A stretch of 64,000 bases of DNA, taken from contig NZ_BAEI01000056.1 of the NCBI RefSeq assembly GCF_000241325.1, positions 1-64,000 of the forward strand, given 5' to 3'. The notes below the pieces were generated by a model that worked only from the letters and a program-made list of their open reading frames with translations, was not told the DNA's origin and did not search any database. Source of the stretch: Gordonia polyisoprenivorans NBRC 16320 = JCM 10675. Its GTDB lineage: Bacteria; Actinomycetota; Actinomycetes; Mycobacteriales; Mycobacteriaceae. Positions 46,003-55,507 of the stretch are shown here, piece by piece. Positions within the stretch are counted from its first letter, which is position 1, and every line of letters begins with the position of its first letter. Position numbers and translations under genes: made by a program.

Positions 46003-48755
46003 CCGATTCTGCGGGTGGCCCACTGCCCGCGGTGTTCGACAGGTATCGCTCCGACGGCTACGCGCTGTTCGATCTCGCGCAGATCGACGAGGGGGTCCTG
46101 CGCGCCGCTGCCGGCCCCGTCCACCATGACGAGATGCTCGACGTCGGAGGCGCGGTGCGCCCGGCCTGGGACGAGCTGGTGGCCGGCTACGGCATGCGCG
46201 GTGACGAGCGGCTGCGGACCGCCGCCGCCCGCCTGGCGTCGGCGACCCGGGACGAGGGCGTGGTCTACAACGCCGTGCAGGGCAGCACGACCGTCGCCCG
46301 ACCGTGGTCGGTCGATGCCGTCCCGCTGATCATCGACGGCGTCGAGTGGGCGGCGCTGGAGAAGGCGATCACCCAGCGGTCGATGCTGCTGGACCTGATC
46401 CTGCGTGACCTCTACCGCGACCAGCGACTGATCACCTCCGGGCTGATTCCCCCCGAGATGGTATTCGCCCATCCCGGATACGTCCGCAAGGCCGCACGTC
46501 TGGAGGTTGCCGGTCCGCATGCGCTGTTCCTGCATGCCATCGATCTCGTCCGGCGCAGCGACGGACGTTTCGTCGCCCACGCCGATCGCACGCAGGCGCC
46601 GTCGGGCATCGGTTATGCCACCGTCGACCGTCGACTGGTCTCCCGGACCTTCCCGCAGCTGTTCCAGTCGTGTGCCCCGCGCCCCATGGCGACCTTCGCC
46701 GGAACGCTGCGCTTGGCGCTGTTCGACTACGCACCGCCCGGGGTCGACGACCCGACGGTGGCCGTGCTCAGCCCCGGCAGCATGTCCGAAACCGCCTTCG
46801 ACCAGGCGTATCTCGCGTCGATGCTCGGCTTCCCGCTGGTGGAGGGCGCCGATCTGACCGTGCGTGACGGTGCGGTCTACATGCGTTCGCTGGGCCGCTT
46901 CAAACGCGTCGACGTGTTGCTGCGCCGCATCGACGCCGCATACTGCGATCCACTCGACCTGCGCACCGATTCACGTCTCGGCGTCGCCGGTCTCGTCGAG
47001 GCGATCTCGCGCGGCACGGTGACCGTGGTCAACACCCTCGGCAGCGGTGTCTGCGAGAACCCCGCCCTGCACACGGTGCTCGAGGCGGCCGCGCCGGTGC
47101 TGCTCGACGAGGAGTTGGCGCTCGGGTCGATACCCACGTTCTGGGCGGGTGAGGAGCTCCAGCGATCCAAGGTGCTCGCCGAACTCGCCGACCTGTCGGT
47201 CACCAACGTGCGCACCGGCGAGGAGTTCGTCGGCCCCCTCACCGATGTGCGTACCCGCGACGACCTCGCGCGCCGCATCACCGCGCACGGCGCGGAGTGG
47301 GTCGCGCGCTCGCTGGAGGCATACTCGGTGGCGCCGACCATCACCCCCGGCGGGACCGGGCGTCCGGGTGCGGTGCGCGCCGCGCCGGTCTCGGTGCGTG
47401 CCTTCAGCGTCGCGCAGGGCCCGACGTATGCGGTGATGCCCGGCGGACTCGGGTCGGTGCTGGCCGACGGCGTGGGCGGGGCGGCACTGCAGACCGTGGC
47501 CGCCAAGGATGTGTGGGTGACCAACCCGGAGGTCGGCGGTCATGTCTCGCGTCGTTCGGAAACGCGCGGGGAGCCGGCCGAGGAGGTCATCGAGATCCGC
47601 TCGCCGCGCCCGTCGGCGGCCGAGTACGTCGACACCGCCGTCGCGGCGAGCCCGCGCGTGCTCTCCGACATGTTCTGGTTCGGCCGCTACGGCGAGCGGA
47701 CCGAACTGGTGACACGCCTGACGAAGGTCGCTCGCGAACGATGCCAGGACTTCCAGTACCGGCCGTGGATGCAGGGCACCTCGGCGGTTCCGTTGTTCCT
47801 GCACGCGGTGGCGACGATCACCGGAACCGCCGAGCACCTGCGCACCGCCGACCTGCTGGTCGACGACGGCCAGCGCTCGCCCGAGCAGGTCAACGCCGCG
47901 ATCATGCGCATCGTCGAGCTGACCGTCGACGCGACGGTGCCGGGCACCGTGGCCTTCGCCGTGGACCGGCTCGTCGCGGCGGCCCGCGCGGTGCGCGATC
48001 AGATGTCGACGAGTACCTGGATGGTGCTGACGTCGATGGAACGGGCGGTGGAATCGCTGGCCCGGCAGGTGGCCAGGTCAGCCGAGGTCGACCAGACCAC
48101 CGGCGCGCGCACCGCGGGCATCTTCGGCGATGCGTCGCTCGATCTCGCCCCCGACCTGGCCCGCACGCACGAGGACATCATGCACGGGGTGCTGGGGCTG
48201 GTCGGGTTGCAGGCCGAGTCGATGGTTCACGACGCGGCCTGGCTGTTCATGGACGTCGGACGCCGGATCGAACGGGTCATCACCCTCGCCGATCTGACCG
48301 GGGCGCTCTTCGAGACACCCCACGAGACCGCCGTCGAACAGGCATTGTTGGAGTCCTATCTGATCGCCGGTGAGTCGGCGGTGATCTACCGCAGGCGCAG
48401 CCGTGGTCTCTACCGACTGCTCCCGGTGGCGCAGCTGCTGCTGTTCGACGAGACCAATCCGCGCGCGATGATCTACCAGCTCGACCGCATGCGCGCCGAC
48501 CTGACCGGCCTGCCCGACGCGTTGCGGTCGGCGGCGGCCGAACGTCTCGTCGAGGAGATGACCGCCGAACTGCGACGTATCGATCCCGCCGATCTCGGCG
48601 CCGTCGGTGACGACGGCAGGCGTGGTGACCTCGTCGAATTGATGACCACGCTGCGCGAGGGGTCACGTGAATTGTCGGAGGTGCTGGCCCGCAGCAGGTT
48701 CGCGTTGCCACGACCGGCGCAGCCCATCTGGGGATTCGGGAGGGGTGACACGTGA
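45999..48755 (+). CDS. Circularly permuted ATP-grasp protein fused to alpha-E domain
   Basis: This 918-residue fusion has, in its N-terminal half (COG2308, DUF404/407), FDLAQIDEGVLRAAAGPVHHDEM, DLILRDLYRDQRLITSGLIPPEMVFAHPGYVR and AVLSPGSMSETAFDQAYLASMLGFPLVEGADLTVRDGAVYMRSLGRFKRVDVLLRRIDAAYCDPL (in positions about 250-315), which form the permuted ATP-grasp ligase. The second half (COG2307, DUF403), from about LSDMFWFGRYGERTELVTRL, is the helical alpha-E domain. In many bacteria these are two genes; here, as in mycobacterial Rv2567, they are one chain. An amide- or peptide-bond-forming reaction using ATP is expected, but the substrate is unknown. Confidence 0.9.
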   Translation: MTDSAGGPLPAVFDRYRSDGYALFDLAQIDEGVLRAAAGPVHHDEMLDVGGAVRPAWDELVAGYGMRGDERLRTAAARLASATRDEGVVYNAVQGSTTVARPWSVDAVPLIIDGVEWAALEKAITQRSMLLDLILRDLYRDQRLITSGLIPPEMVFAHPGYVRKAARLEVAGPHALFLHAIDLVRRSDGRFVAHADRTQAPSGIGYATVDRRLVSRTFPQLFQSCAPRPMATFAGTLRLALFDYAPPGVDDPTVAVLSPGSMSETAFDQAYLASMLGFPLVEGADLTVRDGAVYMRSLGRFKRVDVLLRRIDAAYCDPLDLRTDSRLGVAGLVEAISRGTVTVVNTLGSGVCENPALHTVLEAAAPVLLDEELALGSIPTFWAGEELQRSKVLAELADLSVTNVRTGEEFVGPLTDVRTRDDLARRITAHGAEWVARSLEAYSVAPTITPGGTGRPGAVRAAPVSVRAFSVAQGPTYAVMPGGLGSVLADGVGGAALQTVAAKDVWVTNPEVGGHVSRRSETRGEPAEEVIEIRSPRPSAAEYVDTAVAASPRVLSDMFWFGRYGERTELVTRLTKVARERCQDFQYRPWMQGTSAVPLFLHAVATITGTAEHLRTADLLVDDGQRSPEQVNAAIMRIVELTVDATVPGTVAFAVDRLVAAARAVRDQMSTSTWMVLTSMERAVESLARQVARSAEVDQTTGARTAGIFGDASLDLAPDLARTHEDIMHGVLGLVGLQAESMVHDAAWLFMDVGRRIERVITLADLTGALFETPHETAVEQALLESYLIAGESAVIYRRRSRGLYRLLPVAQLLLFDETNPRAMIYQLDRMRADLTGLPDALRSAAAERLVEEMTAELRRIDPADLGAVGDDGRRGDLVELMTTLREGSRELSEVLARSRFALPRPAQPIWGFGRGDT

Positions 48756-49720
48756 CCGGCCCGCAACCCGTCGCGCCGACGACCCGTCGCTACCGCGTGA
48801 CCCACCGCACCGTCTACACCTACGACGCAGAGGTGTCCTCGTCGTACGGGCGGTGCTACCTCATCCCGCGCGATCTGCCGCACCAGCGGGTGCTGCGCAA
48901 CGACGTGAGCGTCGACCCCGAACCGGACGACCGCTCGACTGGGCTGGACGTCTACGGCAACACCGACACCTACTTCCACGTCCACACCCCGCACACCGAA
49001 CTGGTGGTGACCGGGACCTCGGACGTCGAGGTCGACCCGATCGACCCGGGCCTGATCGTCAGCCCGGCGGCGCGGGTGCCCTGGGAGCAGGCCCGCCCGG
49101 CGACCCTCGGCCCGCAACTGGCGACGGAGTTCACCCTCGATCTCGATCCGCCGGAGATCACCGAGGCGGTCACCGAGTACGCGGCCACCGTGTTCACCCC
49201 CGACCGGCCGCTCATCGAGGCGGTGACCGACCTGACGACCCGCATCTACCGCGACTTCACCTACAAGTCGGGGTCGACCGCGATCAGCACTCGTGTCGAC
49301 ACCGTCATGGCCCGCCGCGAAGGCGTGTGCCAGGACTTCGCCCGGGTGGCCATCGCCGCCTTGCGCTCGGTCGGGCTCGCCGGCCGCTACGAATCGGGGT
49401 ATCTGGCGACCGATCCGCCCCCGGGGCGCGAACGCATCTTCGGCGCCGACGCCAGCCATGCGTGGGCGGCGGTCTGGCTCCCCGACGGTCGCTGGCTGCC
49501 TTTTGATCCGACCAACGACAAACTCGTCGACGAACGGCATGTCACCGTCGCCTGGGGTCGCGACTACGACGACGTGCCGCCGCTGCGCGGGGTCATCTAC
49601 ACCGATGCCACACGCAGCGAGATCAAGGTATCGGTCGACGTCAGCCCGGTCGACGCGGACTCCGACGCACCGCCGGCCCCGGTCCGTCCGGACGTCGCCG
49701 CCGACACCGGAACCGCGTGA
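48752..49720 (+). CDS. Transglutaminase-like protein (COG1305)
   Basis: This 322-residue protein has an N-terminal bacterial transglutaminase beta region (YRVTHRTVYTYDAEVSSSYGRCYLIPRD) and a papain-like core with Cys193 in REGVCQDFARVAI, His236 in DASHAWAAVWL and Asp252 in LPFDPTNDKL. The triad is complete, so a peptidase or amide-transfer activity is likely. No signal peptide is visible. It overlaps the ATP-grasp gene by four bases. The C-terminal tail is Asp/Ala/Pro-rich. It is similar in position to Rv2569c. Confidence 0.92.
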   Translation: MTGPQPVAPTTRRYRVTHRTVYTYDAEVSSSYGRCYLIPRDLPHQRVLRNDVSVDPEPDDRSTGLDVYGNTDTYFHVHTPHTELVVTGTSDVEVDPIDPGLIVSPAARVPWEQARPATLGPQLATEFTLDLDPPEITEAVTEYAATVFTPDRPLIEAVTDLTTRIYRDFTYKSGSTAISTRVDTVMARREGVCQDFARVAIAALRSVGLAGRYESGYLATDPPPGRERIFGADASHAWAAVWLPDGRWLPFDPTNDKLVDERHVTVAWGRDYDDVPPLRGVIYTDATRSEIKVSVDVSPVDADSDAPPAPVRPDVAADTGTA

Positions 49721-49832
49721 GGTTCGCCGAGGCCGGGTACCCCGCGTGCGCGCTCGGATGTCCTCCGATCGGTCACGAAACCCCAACGGCCGGTGACGAC
49801 TGTCGGTGGCATTCGGTACCGTGGGAGTTGCC

Positions 49833-51005
49833 ATGACGGTCATCACAGAAAGCCGCATCACCAGCGTGGTGCGTGCCGCAGAGGCCCTGTTGTCGCATCG
49901 AGCCGGTTCGCCGGTCGTGCTCGCCGAACCGGAGGATCTCGGAGGAAGCGGGCGCACCATCGTGGTGCGCGTACGCGTCGCCCAGAACCCCCTGTCGATG
50001 GACCGCACCCTCGTCATCAAAGCGCTCCCCGAGCACGAGGATCCGCACGCGTTCCACCGCGAGATCGCGTCGTACAAGTACGCGACGGCACTGCCCATCG
50101 AGTCCCGACCGGGGCCCCAGCTGATCGCCTCCGACCCGGACGCGCGGCTCATGGTGCTCTCCGATCTCGGCCGCGGCAACGCGATGACCACCCTGCTCGG
50201 TGGCCTCGACGTCGTCGAGATCTCCCGTGCGGTGAGCGCGTGGGGTCAGGCGCTCGGTCGCATGCACGCGGCCACCGTCGGCGGCGAGGTCGACTTCGAC
50301 GCATTGGTCCGCCGCGGGCCCTCGGGGACCGAGGGGCGCGACCTGCTCGGCGAGGAGGCCCGACGCGCGGTCCGGATCGCACGAACGCGAGCCGCCGACC
50401 TCGGGGTGGAGATGGGTTGCGCGGTCGTCTCCGCGCTCGAGGGGGCGTGCACCCTGTTCGACGAGGGCGATCATCGTGCGTTCAGCCCGTCGGATGTCGG
50501 TCCGGAGAACATCCTGCTCAACGAGGCCGGCGTGCAGTTCATGGACTACGAGTGGGGCGGGTTCCGCGACGCGACCCTCGATATCGCCTACGCGCTGGTG
50601 ACCTTCCCGGCGCAACTCGGCCCGCATGCGCTCGAACGTCGCGACCAACTCGAGACCGCGATGGTCGACGCGTGGCGTTCGGAGGTGCACACCATCTGGC
50701 CGGCGCTGCGCCGCGACGGCGATCTACAGCGCAAGCTGGTCGTCGCCCGGCTGCTGTGGGCGTGGCTGTCGACGGTGTGGTTGCTGCCGGAAGAGGATGC
50801 CGACCTCACATCGGCGGACCCGGCAGGACCGCAGGAGTTTGCGACCGCCGACCACGCGCACGACTGGGCACTGCATTCCAACGATCCACGCGTGATCGTC
50901 GCGAGGTGGTCGGACCTGGCCGCGTCGGCGCGATCGGTCAACGCCGACGTCGCCGATTTCGCCGCCGCGATCGGTGTTGCGCTGCACCGGGTCTGGCTGT
51001 CCTGA
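49833..51005 (+). CDS. Aminoglycoside-phosphotransferase-like kinase-fold protein
   Basis: This 390-residue protein has the APH/choline-kinase fold. The N lobe contains [27 protein letters not shown] with the Lys and Glu of ATP binding. The C lobe has [17 protein letters not shown], where HGDxxxxN is normally found; the catalytic Asp and metal-binding Asn are present but His is replaced (PSD). The metal-binding [22 protein letters not shown] follows. A near-leaderless start at 49833 is suggested by TACCGT 10 bases upstream. It ends eight bases before rarA. The substrate is unknown; its place beside the ligase cluster suggests a link, as in mycobacteria. Confidence 0.8.
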   Translation: MTVITESRITSVVRAAEALLSHRAGSPVVLAEPEDLGGSGRTIVVRVRVAQNPLSMDRTLVIKALPEHEDPHAFHREIASYKYATALPIESRPGPQLIASDPDARLMVLSDLGRGNAMTTLLGGLDVVEISRAVSAWGQALGRMHAATVGGEVDFDALVRRGPSGTEGRDLLGEEARRAVRIARTRAADLGVEMGCAVVSALEGACTLFDEGDHRAFSPSDVGPENILLNEAGVQFMDYEWGGFRDATLDIAYALVTFPAQLGPHALERRDQLETAMVDAWRSEVHTIWPALRRDGDLQRKLVVARLLWAWLSTVWLLPEEDADLTSADPAGPQEFATADHAHDWALHSNDPRVIVARWSDLAASARSVNADVADFAAAIGVALHRVWLS

Positions 51006-51012
51006 CGCGGGA

Positions 51013-52398
51013 ATGAACGGACTTTTCGACACTCCCGATCCCGCGTCACCCAGCAGCGGACCCGCCGTCGGCGTCTCGGCACCGCTCGCCGTCCGGATGC
51101 GGCCCCGCTCACTCGACGAGATCATCGGGCAGACCCATCTGCTGGGTTCGGGGTCGCCGTTGCGTCGGCTCATCAACGGTTCCGGTGCGGCGTCGGTCCT
51201 GCTCTACGGCCCGCCGGGCACCGGCAAGACCACGATGGCGTCGCTGATCTCCACCGCGGCCGGCGGCCGGTTCGAGGCGCTGTCGGCGCTGTCGGCGGGG
51301 GTCAAGGAGGTGCGGGCGGTCATCGAGGTGGCCCGCCGACGACTCGTCGACGGCGAGCAGACCGTTTTGTTCATCGACGAGGTCCATCGCTTCTCCAAGA
51401 CTCAGCAGGACGCGTTGCTCGACGCCGTCGAGAACCGGATCGTGTTGCTGGTGGCCGCCACCACGGAGAATCCGTCCTTCTCGGTGGTCTCGCCGCTGTT
51501 GTCGCGTTCGCTGGTGTTGCGATTGCGGTCGTTGACCGACGACGACATCCGCGAGGTGCTCCGCCGGGCGGTCACCGACGAGCGCGGACTCGGTGGGGCG
51601 GTTCGCGTGACCGACGCCGCCTACGATCACCTCGTCGCCGTTGCCGGTGGCGACGCCCGACGTGCCCTGACCGCCCTGGAGGCCGCCGCCGACGTCGTGT
51701 CCCAGGATCGGTCCGATCCCGATGCGCAGGGCGACGCGAGCGAGATCCCGGCGGTGGATCTCGCCGACGTGGAAGCGGCCATCGACAAGGCCGCGGTGCG
51801 CTACGACCGCGACGGCGACCAGCACTACGACGTCACCTCGGCGTTCATCAAGTCCATCCGCGGGTCCGACGTGGACGCCGCGCTGCACTATCTGGCGCGG
51901 ATGATCGCCGCGGGGGAGGACCCGCGATTCATCGCGCGGCGGTTGATGATCCACGCCAGCGAGGACATCGGGATGGCCGACCCGATGGCCCTGCAGACCG
52001 CCGTTGCCGCCGCGCAGGTGGTCGCCCTGGTCGGGATGCCCGAGGCGAAATTGGCTCTGACGCAAGCCACCATCCATCTCGCGACCGCTCCGAAGTCGGC
52101 CGGCGTCGTCGGCGCGATCGGAGCCGCGCTGGCCGACGTCGAGGCCGGTAAGGCCGGCGCAGTACCGCCTCATCTGCGGGACAGCCACTACGCCGGCGCG
52201 AAGAAGATGGGCAGCGGCGTCGGCTACCGCTACCCGCACGATGACCCAGATGGCGTTGTGCCGCAACAGTATCCGCCGGACGAGCTGGTCGGCGTCGACT
52301 ACTACCAGCCGACCGACCACGGCTTCGAACGCGAAATCGGGCCGCGGGTGGGCAAATTGCGGTCGATCATTCGACGGGCAACCTCGAAGCGACGCTGA
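51013..52398 (+). CDS. rarA: Replication-associated recombination protein RarA/MgsA
   Basis: This 461-residue AAA+ clamp-loader-like ATPase acts at stalled replication forks. Visible elements: [18 protein letters not shown], Walker [16 protein letters not shown], Walker [24 protein letters not shown], sensor 1 [13 protein letters not shown], and the arginine finger region [12 protein letters not shown]. The C-terminal RarA-specific part shows [46 protein letters not shown] and [19 protein letters not shown]. The ATG lies seven bases after the kinase-like stop. Confidence 0.95.
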   Translation: MNGLFDTPDPASPSSGPAVGVSAPLAVRMRPRSLDEIIGQTHLLGSGSPLRRLINGSGAASVLLYGPPGTGKTTMASLISTAAGGRFEALSALSAGVKEVRAVIEVARRRLVDGEQTVLFIDEVHRFSKTQQDALLDAVENRIVLLVAATTENPSFSVVSPLLSRSLVLRLRSLTDDDIREVLRRAVTDERGLGGAVRVTDAAYDHLVAVAGGDARRALTALEAAADVVSQDRSDPDAQGDASEIPAVDLADVEAAIDKAAVRYDRDGDQHYDVTSAFIKSIRGSDVDAALHYLARMIAAGEDPRFIARRLMIHASEDIGMADPMALQTAVAAAQVVALVGMPEAKLALTQATIHLATAPKSAGVVGAIGAALADVEAGKAGAVPPHLRDSHYAGAKKMGSGVGYRYPHDDPDGVVPQQYPPDELVGVDYYQPTDHGFEREIGPRVGKLRSIIRRATSKRR

Positions 52399-52485
52399 TT
52401 CGCGGACCGGTTCTGACCGCAATGGTTCCTACCGTCGTCGTCACAGGGGATCTCCCCACCGAGACGAGCCGAAGGAACACTTACC

Positions 52486-53925
52486 ATGTCGATCACCGAA
52501 ACCGTTGGGGGAGTGCAGGACCCACCTGCCTTGAGCGCCCGTGCCCGCACAGTGGCGCTGCTGTGCCTGTTGACCGCGTCGTTCATGGAACTGATGGACG
52601 CCACCGTGGTCAACGTCGCGCTGCGCACCATGCAGTCCGATCTCGGGCTGTCCGCGGCGGCGTTGCAGTGGATTGCCGCCGGGTACCCGCTGGCGTACGC
52701 GTCGGGACTGGTGCTCGGCGCGCGACTCGGCGATCGTTACGGGCGGCGCCGGTTGTTCGTGGTCGGGCTGGCCGCCTTCGGTGCCGCCTCGTTGGCGTGC
52801 GGCCTCGCCGCAGATCCGGCGTCGCTGGTCGCCTTCCGATTCCTTCAGGGACTCGCCGCGGCCCTGATGGTTCCACAGGTGCTCACCTGCATCCAGGTGT
52901 TGTATCCGCCCGCGCAGCGGGGTACCGCCATGGGGATGTTCACCTCCGTGATCGGGTTGGCCGCCGTGGCGGGCCCGCTGCTCGGCGGCGTCATCACCGC
53001 AGGTGACTGGTGGGGGATGTCGTGGCGGCCGATCTTCCTCATCAATGTCCCGATCGCCGTCCTGGCGATCCTGGCCGCTCGCGCGTTCCTCCCGGAGTCC
53101 AAGGCGCAGGTGCCGGCCCCGATCGTTGTCAGGTCGGCGGTGCTGCTCGGCGCGGGGCTGGCGAGCCTGATGGTTCCGATCACCGTGGGTCCCGAACATG
53201 GCTGGCCTGCATGGGGATTCGGATGTATGGCGCTCGGGGTGGGTTTGCTGGCCGAATTCGGCCGTCGGCAGTGGACCTCGGCGCGGCGCGGTGTGGAGCC
53301 GATGGTGCCCCCGGCGGTGTTCGCCACCCGGTCGTTCACCGCCGGACTCGCGGCATTCGCCGCCTTCATGGTGCCGACCGGCGGGTTCTTCCTGGTCCAG
53401 TCGCTCTACGTGCAATCTGCATTGGGTTTCTCGGTGCTGCGCACCGGCCTGATGTGGCTGCCGTTCTCGGTGACGGTGTTCGTCGCCGCAGGCCTGTCGG
53501 CGACAGTCCTGGCACCCCGGTTCGGGGCATCGGTGCTGCGATGCGGCGCACTGGTCTTCGCCGTCGGCGTGGTCACGATGATGCTCGCGGCACGCACTGA
53601 CGACCCCTACTGGTGGTTGGCGCTGACCCTGGTCCTGGCCGGGGTCGGTTTCGGGCTCGTGGTCGGGTCGGCAGGCCTGCTGGTGCTCGACGAGGTTCCG
53701 ATTCACCGCGCGGGTGCCGCGTCGGGGGTGTTCAACACCGTGCAGGCGTTGTCGGTCGCGGTGGGTGCCGCGGCGATCGGGACGATCTTCAGCTCCGCGA
53801 CGTCGGTGGGCGCCGGATACCGGGCGTCGATGATCGCGATGGTGGCGTTGCTTGTTTTCGGCGCGGTGGTGTCGTTCGCGATGCCCCGGCGGCGTGCGGC
53901 CGCTGTCACTGGTCAGAGTCGGTGA
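52486..53925 (+). CDS. MFS drug exporter, DHA2 (EmrB/QacA) family
   Basis: This 479-residue membrane protein has about 14 hydrophobic helices. Motif A-type and family elements are present: LLTASFMELMDATVVNVALRTM, WIAAGYPLAYASGLVLGARLGDRYGRRRLFVVGLAAF (about 65-100), RFLQGLAAALMVPQVLTCI, and GPLLGGVITAGDWWGMSWRPIFLINVPI. It exports hydrophobic compounds by proton antiport. No TetR-type regulator sits beside it. The start follows GAAGGA. The gene is probably an insertion into the conserved rarA-alaS order. Confidence 0.92.
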   Translation: MSITETVGGVQDPPALSARARTVALLCLLTASFMELMDATVVNVALRTMQSDLGLSAAALQWIAAGYPLAYASGLVLGARLGDRYGRRRLFVVGLAAFGAASLACGLAADPASLVAFRFLQGLAAALMVPQVLTCIQVLYPPAQRGTAMGMFTSVIGLAAVAGPLLGGVITAGDWWGMSWRPIFLINVPIAVLAILAARAFLPESKAQVPAPIVVRSAVLLGAGLASLMVPITVGPEHGWPAWGFGCMALGVGLLAEFGRRQWTSARRGVEPMVPPAVFATRSFTAGLAAFAAFMVPTGGFFLVQSLYVQSALGFSVLRTGLMWLPFSVTVFVAAGLSATVLAPRFGASVLRCGALVFAVGVVTMMLAARTDDPYWWLALTLVLAGVGFGLVVGSAGLLVLDEVPIHRAGAASGVFNTVQALSVAVGAAAIGTIFSSATSVGAGYRASMIAMVALLVFGAVVSFAMPRRRAAAVTGQSR

Positions 53926-53948
53926 GGGGAGAGGTGTTGTGGCTCCCC
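53926..53948. terminator. Hairpin between convergent MFS and hydrolase genes
   Basis: GGGGAG and CTCCCC flank an 11-nt loop, directly after the MFS stop and one base before the hydrolase stop. It is a weak stem of 6 bp that can serve both directions. Confidence 0.45.
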
Positions 53949-53949
53949 C

Positions 53950-54705
53950 TCACCCGGCGTCAGAGCCGAGGTGGCGGGCGAAGAATCGGGCGGCCTCCTC
54001 ACCCGCGAATTGCGGGACGCCGGTGTGGCCACCCATGTTGGCGCAGAGCGTCTTCTCGGTGGATCCGAAGGCGTCGAAGAGATCGAGAGCCATCCGCCGG
54101 TCGTTGCTCTCGTCATCCCACTGGAGAAGAACGTGCAGCGGGGCGGTGACGAGGCGTGCCTCTTCCATTGTCACCGACGGCACGTAGCTACCTGCGAAAA
54201 GCCCGGCTGCCGCAATACGTGGGTCGACGGCGGCCAGGCGGGTACCAACGGCGATCACGCCGCCCGAGAGCCCGACCTTGTCACCGATCTCCGGTCGCCC
54301 GAGGATCTCGTCGAGAGTGATCCGGCACTCCGGCACCGCCTGCTCAAGGAGGGGGAGCACCAGCCGATCGATGAGGTCTGCCCCGGGCCGTTCGCCGGCG
54401 GCGATCGCGCGGCGCAGGTCTGCTCGAGCGTCGTCGGCACCGGGCAGCGGGGTGCGATCGCCGGCACCGGGCGGCTCGATCGTGACAGCGGCGAAGCCGT
54501 CCGCGGCCGCACGACGGGCCCGTGCCGCCAGCCGGGGATACATGTGTCGGGTCCCGATACTGCCGGGTTGTCCGAGGACGATCAGTGGGACCGGAGTGGA
54601 CCCGGAAGCCGCCGGCGGTGTCCACAGGATTCCGGTGAAGTCGCCGAGGGTGAACTCCCGCTCGGCGATACCGTCATCGAGAACTCGTTCAGAAGTGAAA
54701 TGCAT
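53950..54705 (-). CDS. Alpha/beta-hydrolase family protein
   Basis: This 251-residue protein has the hydrolase fold: FTGILWTPPAASGSTPVPLIVLGQPG, an IEPPGAGDRTP loop, the nucleophile elbow GLSGGVIAVG (Ser), the acid region VLLQWDDESNDRRMALDLF, and His in NMGGHTGVPQFAGEEAARFF. The function could be esterase or peptidase. The ATG at 54705 follows GAAAGG. A short peptide frame with its own good ribosome site lies just upstream, so expression may depend on it. Confidence 0.82.
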   Translation of the reverse strand: MHFTSERVLDDGIAEREFTLGDFTGILWTPPAASGSTPVPLIVLGQPGSIGTRHMYPRLAARARRAAADGFAAVTIEPPGAGDRTPLPGADDARADLRRAIAAGERPGADLIDRLVLPLLEQAVPECRITLDEILGRPEIGDKVGLSGGVIAVGTRLAAVDPRIAAAGLFAGSYVPSVTMEEARLVTAPLHVLLQWDDESNDRRMALDLFDAFGSTEKTLCANMGGHTGVPQFAGEEAARFFARHLGSDAG

Positions 54706-54750
54706 GGCCGTGCCTTTCGGAGCGTGCACAGGTGCGGCGCCCCGGGCGAC

Positions 54751-54801
54751 CTATCGCCCGACCGTGACTCCTCCGAGGAGCACCGACGACAATTGATTCA
54801 C
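54751..54801 (-). CDS. Possible 16-residue leader peptide upstream of hydrolase
   Basis: GTG start preceded by GAGGAG at nine bases, encoding MNQLSSVLLGGVTVGR and a TAG stop. The stop lies in a hairpin, GGGCGA-TAGG-TCGCCC. A -10 box TATGGT (about 54842 on the minus strand) precedes it. The order promoter, short peptide, hairpin and then gene is typical of translational attenuation. No protein family is evident. Confidence 0.4.
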   Translation of the reverse strand: MNQLSSVLLGGVTVGR

Positions 54802-54914
54802 AGGTGGCACCTCCTCGGGACGTTGCACGGAAACCTGACCATAGCCGGTCTATCGTGCTGCCGTCCAACCTATTTGATCGCTTCGCCAAGGGCGGCGCAG
54901 TCGGTGATCAGCGA

Positions 54915-55382
54915 TCAGCCGACGGTGACGGTGGCGTGGTGGCCGATCGGGAAGTTGACCGAGTTCGCGATGAAACACCACTCGTGGGCGTCGCGGTGGG
55001 CATCGTGGGCGTCGGCGACCATCGACTCGTCGGCAACCGTGACCGTCGGGCGCAGCGTCGCCGAGGTGAAATGTCCGCCGTTGCCCTCCTGCGCCATGAC
55101 GGCACTCGCCTCGTCGGTGTAGCCGGTGACGACGACGCCGCGGGTCACACACGCGTGCAGATACGACAGCAGGTGACACTGCGAGATCGCGATGAGCAGC
55201 AGATCCTCGGGATTGTGGTGCGTCGCATCGCCGCGAAACGCCGGATCCGCCGAACCGATCACATCGGGTTTACCGTCGACGCCGATGCGGACGGTGCGGT
55301 CGTAGTCGCGGTACCCGGACGTCCCGGTGCCGCGGTCGCCGATCCACGTGGTGGTGACGCGATAGTGGTGTTCGCCGGACAT
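54915..55382 (-). CDS. OsmC/Ohr family protein
   Basis: This 155-residue protein is of the OsmC type: SGEHHYRVTTTWIGDRGTGT, an FRGDATHHNPEDLLLIAISQCHLLSYLHAC segment (about 69-97) with the first redox cysteine in SQCH, and the second in EWCFIANSVNFPIGH. Both catalytic cysteines are present, so a thiol peroxidase acting on organic hydroperoxides is expected. It stands before the hydrolase on the same strand, 110 bp apart, but has its own start. Confidence 0.9.
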   Translation of the reverse strand: MSGEHHYRVTTTWIGDRGTGTSGYRDYDRTVRIGVDGKPDVIGSADPAFRGDATHHNPEDLLLIAISQCHLLSYLHACVTRGVVVTGYTDEASAVMAQEGNGGHFTSATLRPTVTVADESMVADAHDAHRDAHEWCFIANSVNFPIGHHATVTVG

Positions 55383-55454
55383 TGGCCGAGTATGCCCGCG
55401 CCGGTGACGGCCGCGATACCCGACGCGGTCGGAGAGCGTGGGGCCCGCCGACGG

Positions 55455-55460
55455 TAGGCT
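55455..55460 (+). promoter_or_regulatory. Predicted -10 box for alaS
   Basis: TAGGCT fits TANNNT, 47 bp before the alaS GTG. The short leader ends in CGAGGA. Confidence 0.35.
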
Positions 55461-55507
55461 GGTAAGCCGCAGATACGCTCATCGCCGATCTTTCGAGGAC
55501 TCACCCA

